Made by a program: the position numbers and the translations under genes
Notes under the pieces: generated by a model
Databases searched by the model: none
The model's input: only the letters and a program-made list of their open reading frames with translations
Told to the model about the DNA's origin: nothing
In this document: positions 1 through 5,431 of the stretch, one piece after another
Numbering within the stretch: position 1 is the first letter of the stretch
Layout: every line of letters begins with the position of its first letter
Assembly: GCA_027365515.1 (NCBI GenBank)
Contig: DAHXMK010000335.1
Coordinates: forward strand, 1-7,753
Direction of reading: 5' to 3'
DNA from: Candidatus Aminicenantota bacterium
Lineage (GTDB): Bacteria; Acidobacteriota; UBA4820; DSQY01
Length of the DNA: 7,753 bases

Positions 1-495
1 GCCAAGGCGAACAAGTGCCATACGATTTCCAATTTCGAGATTTCAAACTGGCTGTCGGCCAAAGGGGTGGACGCCGTGGGGATGCACATCGGGGGAAGCC
101 GCGAATTCCCTTGGGGCAGGGTCAAGCTGACGCCGGCACTGCACGGCTCCGCCATGCCCGACGGCTCGTACGGGGGCAATCCGGCCGGCTTCCTGGTCTG
201 GATGGGCGGGAAGTGCGTCTATCACGCCGGGGACACGGGAATCATGTCGGACATGGCACTCTACGGGCGGCTGAACCCGATTGACCTAGCTCTTCTGCCG
301 ATAGGCGACCACTTCACGATGGGCATCGCGGACGCCGTCGAAGCGGCCGTCCTTCTAGGGTGCAAGCAGGCGATGCCGATCCACTACAACACTTTCCCGC
401 CGATCCCCGCCGACCCGCGCGAGTTCGTGAAGCGCGTCGAGGCAAAAGGGATCAAGGGGCGCATCGCGGCCTTCGGCGAGACGATCGAAGTTTGA
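1..495 (+). CDS. UPF0173/YtkL-like metal-dependent hydrolase, C-terminal part
   Basis: This is the C-terminal 164 residues of a metallo-beta-lactamase-fold hydrolase of the UPF0173/UlaG-like group. The frame is open from base 1 and ends with TGA, so the gene starts outside the window. Family members are usually about 225-230 residues, so some 60 are missing, including the N-terminal HxHxDH metal motif. Visible family landmarks, numbered from the first visible codon, are ANKCHTISNFE near 3-13, LTPALHGS (His48), HAGDTGI (His75, Asp78), PIGDHFTMG (100-108) and MPIHYNTFPPI (His128). The conserved His and Asp residues are the expected metal ligands. The substrate is unknown for most of this family and cannot be read here. 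The protein is probably cytoplasmic because the visible part has no membrane segment. It lies 110 nt upstream of the CNNM-type gene on the same strand. A strong inverted repeat begins inside its last codons. Family assignment is secure; the biochemical role is not. Confidence 0.9.
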   Translation, partial: AKANKCHTISNFEISNWLSAKGVDAVGMHIGGSREFPWGRVKLTPALHGSAMPDGSYGGNPAGFLVWMGGKCVYHAGDTGIMSDMALYGRLNPIDLALLPIGDHFTMGIADAVEAAVLLGCKQAMPIHYNTFPPIPADPREFVKRVEAKGIKGRIAAFGETIEV

Positions 496-542
496 CGGAG
501 GAAGAGGGCGATTGGGAGCGGCTCCGTCCCCTCCTCCGTTGA
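492..542 (+). terminator. GC-rich stem-loop straddling the hydrolase stop codon
   Basis: ACGGAGGA (495-502) is perfectly complementary to TCCTCCGT (532-539). In RNA the stem can extend outward through G-U (494:540), U-G (493:541) and U-A (492:542). GGG (506-508) can pair with CCC (529-531) after a bulge, and GGAG/CTCC (515-518/522-525) makes a small inner hairpin. The TGA stop (493-495) lies in the 5' arm. No U-run follows, so this is not a classic Rho-independent terminator. It could be a Rho-type or 3'-end stabilising structure between the two plus-strand genes. The pairing is directly visible; the function is inferred. Confidence 0.3.
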
Positions 543-605
543 CGGCTCGCAAAGTTGAATTGAGCCCCTCGCCTCCGCCTTGTGGCGAGTTGGTACGGAA
601 ATGAG

Positions 606-1910
606 ATGAGCCGGATTCTCATGCAACTCGCGATCCTGCTGCTGTTGATTTTTGCCAACGGCTTCTTCGCGCTTTCGGAGCTGGCGCTCTTGAAGGCGCG
701 CCGGGCGAGGCTTGAACGGCGCGCCGCCAAGGGAGAACGCGGGGCGAGAATCGCTACGGCGCTTCTTAAGGAGCCTGGGCGGTTCCTGTCGGCGGTCCAG
801 GTTGGAATGACACTGACCGGCGTCCTGACCGGCGCTCTGGGCGGCGCTGCGCTGGCCCGGCCTTTGGCGGAAATCCTCGGAAGATTCTCCTTGCTCAACC
901 ACTATGCCATGATCCTCGCGCTGGCGTTGGTGGTCGGCGGCATAACCTACGTCTCGCTGGTGCTGGGGGAACTCGTCCCAAAGCGGCTAGCCCTGCGCCA
1001 CCCAACGGCCGTCGCGTGCCAGGTGGCTCCCGCGCTGAAGCTCTTGATGACCCTGACGGCGCCGGCCGTACTGGTGCTGAACGCTTCGAGCGGACTTCTG
1101 GTTCGCCTGATACCGTCGCGAGGCAAGGGCGAACCGAAGGTGACCGAAGAGGAGATCAAGCTGGCGTTGGCCCAAGGAGTTGAAGAGGGCGTCCTGGGCC
1201 GCGAGGAGCACGAGATGCTGAGAGAGGTGCTCAGGCTATCGGACCGGCCGGTGAGCCTTTTGATGACGCCGAGGCGCGAGATCGTCTTCCTGTCGGCCGA
1301 CGAAAAGACCGAGCGGGCCATCGAGCTCATCTCGCGGACTCGCCACCCGGAGTTTCCGGTTTACGAGAAACGGCAGGACAACGTCGTGGGGCTCCTGAAC
1401 GCCAAGGATTACCTCGTCGCGCTCGTTGCAGGGAAGAGGCCTCCGCCGAAATCAATGCTCCGCGAGGCGCTCTTCGTTCCATCCACCCGCTCCGCCCTTC
1501 AAGTCCTCGAACTGATAAAGCGCCGCCACGCCCACGCGGCGCTGTGCGTGGACGAACACGGCGGCGTGGAAGGGCTCGTCACGCCGAGAGATTTCCTGGG
1601 AACAATTATCGGCGACGAGACCGCGGATACGCGAGAACACCAGCGCCCGGCGCTGATGCGCGAGGACGGAAGCTGGCTTCTGGACGGCTCCCTCCCCATT
1701 GACGAGTTCAAGGAGCACTTGAAGATTCCGGACCTTCCAGGAGAAAGCATTGGGCGCTACCGGACCCTCGCCGGATTACTGCTTTACCTATTTGGGAGGA
1801 TTCCCACCGAAGGCGACTCCATCGAATCCAACGGCGCCCACTACGAGATAGCCGACATGGACGGCCATCGGATTGACAAGGTCATCGTTAAGCGAAGAAA
1901 AGGCAGCTGA
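606..1910 (+). CDS. CNNM/HlyC-CorC-type membrane protein (DUF21, CBS pair, CorC_HlyC)
   Basis: This complete 434-residue protein belongs to the 'hemolysin-related' CNNM/CorC family of inner-membrane proteins, linked in characterised members to Mg2+ or other divalent-cation transport. The N-terminal DUF21 membrane domain spans about residues 1-195. It has the family motif NGFFALSELALL (18-29), helices near 5-24, 62-84, 100-122 and 140-168, and GELVPKRLALRHP (121-133). A CBS pair follows: PVSLLMTPRREIVFL (215-229) starts the first repeat and the second reaches GLVTPRDFLGTIIGD (323-337). The C-terminal CorC_HlyC domain runs about 348-430 and includes SWLLDGSLPIDEF. I prefer ATG606 because GGAA (597-600) sits 5 nt upstream. 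A GTG at 582 would add 8 residues but lacks a ribosome-binding site. CBS domains in this family bind adenosine nucleotides, which suggests nucleotide-gated activity. It probably does not lyse cells despite the family's old name. The transported ion cannot be read from sequence. Confidence 0.93.
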   Translation: MSRILMQLAILLLLIFANGFFALSELALLKARRARLERRAAKGERGARIATALLKEPGRFLSAVQVGMTLTGVLTGALGGAALARPLAEILGRFSLLNHYAMILALALVVGGITYVSLVLGELVPKRLALRHPTAVACQVAPALKLLMTLTAPAVLVLNASSGLLVRLIPSRGKGEPKVTEEEIKLALAQGVEEGVLGREEHEMLREVLRLSDRPVSLLMTPRREIVFLSADEKTERAIELISRTRHPEFPVYEKRQDNVVGLLNAKDYLVALVAGKRPPPKSMLREALFVPSTRSALQVLELIKRRHAHAALCVDEHGGVEGLVTPRDFLGTIIGDETADTREHQRPALMREDGSWLLDGSLPIDEFKEHLKIPDLPGESIGRYRTLAGLLLYLFGRIPTEGDSIESNGAHYEIADMDGHRIDKVIVKRRKGS

Positions 1911-1912
1911 GA

Positions 1913-1973
1913 TGATAAGAGACAAAGAAGGAGCACTACAGCTCCTATAAACCAACCAACTTAGCCCTTATCA
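1913..1973. terminator. Nested inverted repeats between convergent genes
   Basis: The 88-nt gap between the convergent CNNM-type and permease genes is visibly less GC-rich than its flanks. An outer repeat TGATAAG (1913-1919) / CTTATCA (1967-1973) encloses an inner hairpin AGGAGC (1929-1934) / GCTCCT (1941-1946) with a 6-nt loop. Being symmetrical, it could act on both strands as a bidirectional terminator. Neither arm is followed by a clear U-run, and the outer stem has a 47-nt interior, so this is a weak call based on position and pairing. Confidence 0.25.
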
Positions 1974-1998
1974 ACCATTGGAGCTTGGCGCTTCCCCT

Positions 1999-2301
1999 CT
2001 ACTCGTACCGAAGCGCGTCAATGGGATCGAGTCGCGACGCCTTGAACGCCGGATAGACGCCGAAGACCGCGCCGGTGAAGGCGGCGAAGAAGAGGCTCAG
2101 GAAGATCACCCATACCGGAACGTAGGCTGGCGGGAACCCTTCCGAGACCGTGTGGCGCAAGGTAAAGACAATTAGGTTCGCGAGCCCCCAGCCCGCAAGC
2201 AGTCCGATGACTCCGCCCAGCGTGGAGAGCGTGACCGATTCAATCAGAAACTGGTAGAGGATGTGGACCCGCTTCGCGCCGACGGCCATTCTGATGCCGA
2301 T
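1999..2301 (-). pseudogene. MacB-type permease, C-terminal part stranded behind an in-frame TAG
   Basis: These 100 codons continue the permease frame after the amber codon at 2302-2304, with no shift. They begin IGIRMAVGAKR, the direct continuation of the MacB-family motif TERTREIGIRMAVGA. Two membrane helices follow, about residues 347-371 and 387-409 of the full-length frame. The end, SRLDPIDALRYE, is the classic MacB C-terminus and is followed by TAG (1999-2001). The first internal ATG (2287-2289, Met330 of the full frame) has no visible Shine-Dalgarno upstream, so independent translation looks unlikely, though re-initiation cannot be excluded. The segment shows no other stops or indels, so the break is recent, erroneous, or somehow read through. 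On its own this fragment cannot form a transporter. Confidence 0.85.
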
Positions 2302-3276
2302 CTAGCGCGTGCGCTCCGTGACCGAGACGAGCATTATGTTCATTATGCCGATGCCGCCGACGATCAGCGTAATCGAGACTATCGCCGTCACGACCAGCGT
2401 CGAGATCCCAGTGAACTGCTTGATGATCTTCTGGACCTGCTCGACGGTGAAGATGCGGAAGTCGTCCTGTTGTCCGAACCTCAAGCCGTGCTCGCGGCGC
2501 ATCACCTGGGAGATTCTCTCGACGGCGTCGTCCATGTACTTCGCGTCCCTGACCTGTACCATTATGAAGACCGAGTTCGCGGTGTCGGTGCCGTACTGTT
2601 GAATCGCCGTCGTGAGGGGAATGTAGATTTCATCATCCTCGCTCTGCCCGAAGGAGCCGCCCCTCTTCTCGAGGACGCCTACTATCGTGTAGGTTCCGCG
2701 TCCTATCTGAATCTCGTCGCCCAGGCACGCCGCGGGCAGCGCGAGCTTGTCTATGATGTCCTGCCCTATCACGCAGACTTTGCGCCGGGCGGCCACGTCC
2801 ATCGGGCCCAGGAAGCGCCCCGACTCTACCCCGATGCTGTTCATCTCGGCGAAAGGCTCCGTCGTGCCCTGAATCTGCGTCGAGTCGCGCCGCCCGTGGT
2901 AGGCGATGTCGTCGCTCCGCATTATGAACGGCGCCACCTCCTTCACCTGAGGCACGTCCCGCTTGACGGCGAGCGCGTCCTCGTATGTCATCTTGAGGCG
3001 GCGGACGCCCTCCTGGTGGCTTCGGAACATCTCCCAGTTCGGCCTGATGAACATCGTGTCAGCGCCCATCGTTTCAAACTGGCTGAAGAATGAGGCGAAG
3101 ACGCCTTGGATGATCGAAAGGACCGTCACAACAGCCAGAACGCCGATGATGATGCCTAGCACCGTGAGGAAGGAGCGCATCTTGTTGGAGAGGATGGCTC
3201 TGAGAGCGATGCGGAGAAGCTCCCCGACCGAGCCCCAGAAGCCGTAAAGCTGTTCGCGCTTTATCGCCGCGCTCAC
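2302..3276 (-). CDS. MacB-type ABC permease, truncated to 324 aa by an in-frame TAG
   Basis: This is the membrane subunit of a MacB-family (mechanotransmission-type) ABC exporter, expected to pair with the ATPase encoded just upstream. It has TM1 at about residues 36-56 (FLTVLGIIIGVLAVVTVLSI) and then a periplasmic domain of about 230 residues with family features such as SGRFLG and GDEIQIGRGTYTIVGV. TM2 is at about 291-314, ending IGIMNIMLVSVTERTR. The reading frame then meets TAG where the family has Glu. Counting the downstream part, the intact gene would be 425 residues, normal for a stand-alone MacB permease. The start is GTG3276, overlapping the ATPase stop as GTGA, with AGGAG 8 nt upstream. 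The frame is open back to 3822, but that extension lies inside the ATPase gene and looks nothing like a permease. The truncated product lacks TM3, TM4 and most of the cytoplasmic TM2-TM3 loop that contacts the ATPase, so it is probably inactive unless the stop is suppressed. Confidence 0.88.
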   Translation of the reverse strand: MSAAIKREQLYGFWGSVGELLRIALRAILSNKMRSFLTVLGIIIGVLAVVTVLSIIQGVFASFFSQFETMGADTMFIRPNWEMFRSHQEGVRRLKMTYEDALAVKRDVPQVKEVAPFIMRSDDIAYHGRRDSTQIQGTTEPFAEMNSIGVESGRFLGPMDVAARRKVCVIGQDIIDKLALPAACLGDEIQIGRGTYTIVGVLEKRGGSFGQSEDDEIYIPLTTAIQQYGTDTANSVFIMVQVRDAKYMDDAVERISQVMRREHGLRFGQQDDFRIFTVEQVQKIIKQFTGISTLVVTAIVSITLIVGGIGIMNIMLVSVTERTR

Positions 3277-3998
3277 GCCCGTGGCTCCTCTTTCTTGGCC
3301 GTCCTGCCCATGTCGTCGCTGACGATCTTTCCGTCGCGGATACGCACTTGGCGCTTCGCGTAGGTGGCGATGTCCGGCTCGTGCGTGACGAGGATGATCG
3401 TGTTGCCGCCCGCGTTGAGCCCCGCGAGCTGGTCCATGATCACCGCCGAGGTCGCGCTGTCCAGGTTGCCAGTTGGCTCGTCGGCCATGATGAGCGCCGG
3501 CTTGTTCACGAGCGCCCGCGCGATAGCGATCTGCTGGCGCTGGCCGCCAGAAAGCTGGTTTGGCATGTGCCGCGCGTGGGTGCCCAGCTTCAAGAATTGT
3601 AAGGCTTCGAGCGCCTTCTGGTGGCGCTCCGCGGGCGGGATCTTCGCGTAAATAAGCGGCAGCTCGACATTTTCCATGGCGTTGGCCCGAGGCAGCAGGA
3701 AAAAACTCTGGAAGATGAAACCGATCTTGTTGTTCCGGACCTCGGCGAGCTGATCGTGTGAGAGCGCGTGCACGGGCGTTCCGTCGAGAATGTACTCGCC
3801 GGACGTCGGAGTGTCCAGACATCCGAGGAGATGGAGAAGCGTTGACTTGCCCGAGCCCGACGGCCCCATGATGGCTATGAACTCCCCTCGGCGCACCGTC
3901 AAGTCAACGCCGCGCAAGGCGTGATAGACCTCTTCGCCCATGGGGTAGTCCTTCACTAGCCCGCGCGCATCAATGAGTATTCCGTCGTTCTCGCTCAT
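3273..3998 (-). CDS. MacB/LolD-type ABC transporter ATP-binding protein
   Basis: This complete 241-residue cytoplasmic ATPase energises the exporter. All nucleotide-binding motifs are present: Walker A GPSGSGKST (45-53), Q-loop Gln97 in FIFQSFFLLPR, signature LSGGQ (149-153), Walker B LIMADE (169-174) followed by PTGNLDS, and H-switch His206 in LVTHE. The stretch LLHLLGCLDTPTSGEY, the ENVELPLIY segment and the short length place it with the LolD/MacB ATPases and not with importer ATPases. In E. coli MacB this domain is fused to the permease; here it is a separate protein. ATG3998 has GGAG (4004-4007) 5 nt upstream. The gene starts 27 nt after the adaptor stop and its TGA overlaps the permease GTG, which argues for one exporter operon. 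A LolD-type lipoprotein-release role is possible in principle, but the adjoining MacA-like adaptor and TolC-like gene favour efflux. Confidence 0.95.
   Translation of the reverse strand: MSENDGILIDARGLVKDYPMGEEVYHALRGVDLTVRRGEFIAIMGPSGSGKSTLLHLLGCLDTPTSGEYILDGTPVHALSHDQLAEVRNNKIGFIFQSFFLLPRANAMENVELPLIYAKIPPAERHQKALEALQFLKLGTHARHMPNQLSGGQRQQIAIARALVNKPALIMADEPTGNLDSATSAVIMDQLAGLNAGGNTIILVTHEPDIATYAKRQVRIRDGKIVSDDMGRTAKKEEPRA
3285..3289 (-). promoter_or_regulatory. Ribosome-binding site that fixes the permease GTG start
   Basis: On the minus strand AGGAG lies 8 nt before the GTG at 3276, inside the last codons of the ATPase gene. With the GTGA stop/start overlap it supports translational coupling of ATPase and permease, and it rules against the much longer upstream-extended frame. 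Confidence 0.7.
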
Positions 3999-4025
3999 TT
4001 CATCTCCGCCGCCTGGCGCCCAGAC

Positions 4026-5249
4026 TTATGAAACGTGGACTTCGACTCCGCCGGTCTGCTGCTTCTGGATATCCTCGTCCTTCAGAAGCTTAACGCTGAC
4101 CCGGTCGCCCTCTCGCATCGTCTTGAAGAGCCTGTATGGGCCGGTGATGATATCCTCGCCGCCCTTGAGGCCGTCGGTCACTTCGGTGTAGAGGTCGTCG
4201 GACAGCCCGGCCTTGATCTGGCGCTTGGCCACTTTGCCGTGGTCGGCTATGAACACGAAGAAGACCTGCTCGCCGTTCTTCTCCTCGGTGCGTATGGCGC
4301 CGATGGGCACGCGAATGACGTTCTGCCTCTTGTCGGCTATAAGCTTCACCCTGGCCGTGACCCCTGGGCGAAGCTGGTCATCCGGCTTCGTGATCAGCAC
4401 CTTGACCTTGAACTGCCTGATGTTGGTCTGAACCCCGGACGACCCGGCCTGCGCCGACGCGCCGATCTCGATGACCGTCCCGTCGTACTTTTTCCCGTTC
4501 AAGGCGTCAACCGTAACGATGACCGGCTGGCCCATCTTGAGCCTTGGGAAGTCGGCCTCGTCAACCTCCACCTCGGTGATGATCTGGCTGAGGTCGGACA
4601 CCGTGAGGATGACCGTCCCCGAGAAATTCATCGTGCCCATGACGGCCGTCTCGCCCACTTTCGCGTTCACCGCCGTCACGACGCCATTGATGGGAGATAG
4701 CATCGTCGTCTTGGCCAGGTAGTCCTGGGCCCTCTGGTACGCGGCTCTCGCCTGCTCGACCATCGTGCGGGACGAATCGTAGCCCAGCTTGGCCTGATCG
4801 TAGGCGAGTTTCGCGTCGTCATGCTGGGAGGTAGAGTAGATGCCCTTCTTGAACAGATCCTCGGCCCTGTCCCAATCCCGCTGACGCTGCGAGAGCGTCA
4901 CTTTCGCCTGGTCCAACGCCACGGCGGCGCCGTCGAGGCTCGCTTTCGCCGAAGCCACGTCGCGCTGGTAAGTGTCAGGGTTGATCTGGACGAGCACGTC
5001 GCCCTTCTTGACCCGTTCGCCCTCCTTGAACGGGATCGCGACGATCTCTCCCATCACTTGCGACGAGATGTTGACGGTGTCCTTCGCCGCGATGAGCCCG
5101 TCGGCCGTCACGGTCGGCGCGACATCGCCCCTGGACGCCTTGACGGCCTCCACCTCGTCCGGCTTGTTGCCCGACTTCATGATGGAAACGACGACAACCA
5201 GGATTATGAGAAGAGCGGCTACGGCCATTATCCAGTGTTTGCGCTTCAC
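4026..5249 (-). CDS. MacA-like periplasmic adaptor (HlyD/RND-type membrane fusion protein)
   Basis: This complete 407-residue membrane fusion protein should bridge the inner-membrane ABC permease and the outer-membrane channel. A short basic N-terminus (MKRKHW) precedes one membrane anchor at about residues 7-24. Next comes the first lipoyl half (about 55-92, with GEIVAIPFKEGERVKKGDVLVQI). An alpha-helical coiled-coil hairpin follows (about 93-180, rich in Ala, Gln, Lys and Asp heptads, with the turn near DLFKKGIYSTSQHDD). The second lipoyl half is about 181-222 (LSPINGVVTAVNAKVGE), then a beta-barrel (about 223-305, with LRPGVTARVKL) and a membrane-proximal domain (about 306-390). The order and length match MacA. 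The start is GTG5249, with the purine-rich AAGGGGG (5256-5262) just upstream. The gene follows the Yip1-domain gene after a 182-nt hairpin-rich spacer and is 27 nt before the ATPase. The transported substrate cannot be predicted; macrolides, peptides, siderophores and lipids are all known for relatives. Confidence 0.94.
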   Translation of the reverse strand: MKRKHWIMAVAALLIILVVVVSIMKSGNKPDEVEAVKASRGDVAPTVTADGLIAAKDTVNISSQVMGEIVAIPFKEGERVKKGDVLVQINPDTYQRDVASAKASLDGAAVALDQAKVTLSQRQRDWDRAEDLFKKGIYSTSQHDDAKLAYDQAKLGYDSSRTMVEQARAAYQRAQDYLAKTTMLSPINGVVTAVNAKVGETAVMGTMNFSGTVILTVSDLSQIITEVEVDEADFPRLKMGQPVIVTVDALNGKKYDGTVIEIGASAQAGSSGVQTNIRQFKVKVLITKPDDQLRPGVTARVKLIADKRQNVIRVPIGAIRTEEKNGEQVFFVFIADHGKVAKRQIKAGLSDDLYTEVTDGLKGGEDIITGPYRLFKTMREGDRVSVKLLKDEDIQKQQTGGVEVHVS

Positions 5250-5269
5250 GCTATTCCCCCTTGTTTAAC

Positions 5270-5292
5270 GGGGCCTGGGAGGGGTCGGCCCC
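5270..5292 (-). promoter_or_regulatory. Competing GC hairpins about 20 nt before the adaptor start
   Basis: GGGGCC (5270-5275) pairs with GGCCCC (5287-5292) around an 11-nt loop. The same 3' arm can instead form GGGG/CCCC (5281-5284/5289-5292) around a 4-nt loop. The two structures are mutually exclusive and end 20 nt before the GTG start, close to the ribosome-binding site. This could modulate adaptor translation, or simply reflect G- and C-rich sequence by chance. Confidence 0.3.
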
Positions 5293-5344
5293 TTCCCGCC
5301 ATGTGCCCTGCCGGGCAATGCCCGCCGCGAGAAAACCGTTTCTA

Positions 5345-5375
5345 GGGCAGGCTCGCGGCTCCGGCCTCGCTGCCC
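5345..5375 (-). terminator. Candidate weak terminator downstream of the Yip1-domain gene
   Basis: GGGCAG (5345-5350) is complementary to CTGCCC (5370-5375), a 6-bp stem with a 19-nt loop. Read on the minus strand, TTTT follows about 9 nt after the stem (5332-5335). The loop is long and the U-run short and distant, so any termination would probably be partial. Confidence 0.2.
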
Positions 5376-5431
5376 GCCTATTCCAAATTCGCGGAAGTCC
5401 TTTGCAAGAAAGCAATCCCAGCCCCGCCATC

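Larger units (their letters stand above)
5250..5431 (-). promoter_or_regulatory. Hairpin-rich spacer and leader ahead of the adaptor gene
   Basis: This is the only sizeable gap inside the minus-strand block, and I see no gene in it. It contains several GC-rich inverted repeats, the two best of which are listed separately. There are also CGGGC/GCCCG (5312-5316/5320-5324) and AGAAA/TTTCT (5330-5334/5339-5343). A weak sigma70-like pair, TTGCAA then GAATAG 18 nt later on the minus strand, lies near its upstream end, but the -10 match is poor. The gap may hold an internal promoter, a terminator or attenuator for the TolC-Yip1 pair, or both. Confidence 0.35.

Noticed and set aside
384..902. Minus-strand open frames of 148-172 codons across the hydrolase end and the CNNM-type gene start
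   Set aside because: They cross two well-supported plus-strand genes and have Arg/Ser/Pro-rich composition typical of antisense frames in GC-rich DNA.
2302..2304. TAG read as pyrrolysine or another recoded amino acid
   Set aside because: The family residue here is Glu, the gene's natural terminator is also TAG, and no recoding element or suppressor gene is seen in the window. A nonsense change or sequence error is simpler.
2263..3093. Plus-strand open frame of 276 codons opposite the permease
   Set aside because: It is an antisense shadow of the GC-rich permease gene. The translation is rich in Arg, Asp and His without domain features, while the minus strand carries clear MacB-family motifs.
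3277..3822. Upstream extension of the permease frame to an ATG at 3822
   Set aside because: The extension lies wholly inside the ATPase gene in another frame and encodes Arg-rich nonsense. GTG3276 has a good ribosome-binding site and puts TM1 at the expected distance.
3273..3998. LolCDE lipoprotein-release system instead of an efflux pump
   Set aside because: The ATPase alone cannot separate the two, but one MacB-type permease next to a MacA-like adaptor and a TolC-like channel fits tripartite efflux. LolCDE has no such adaptor or channel.
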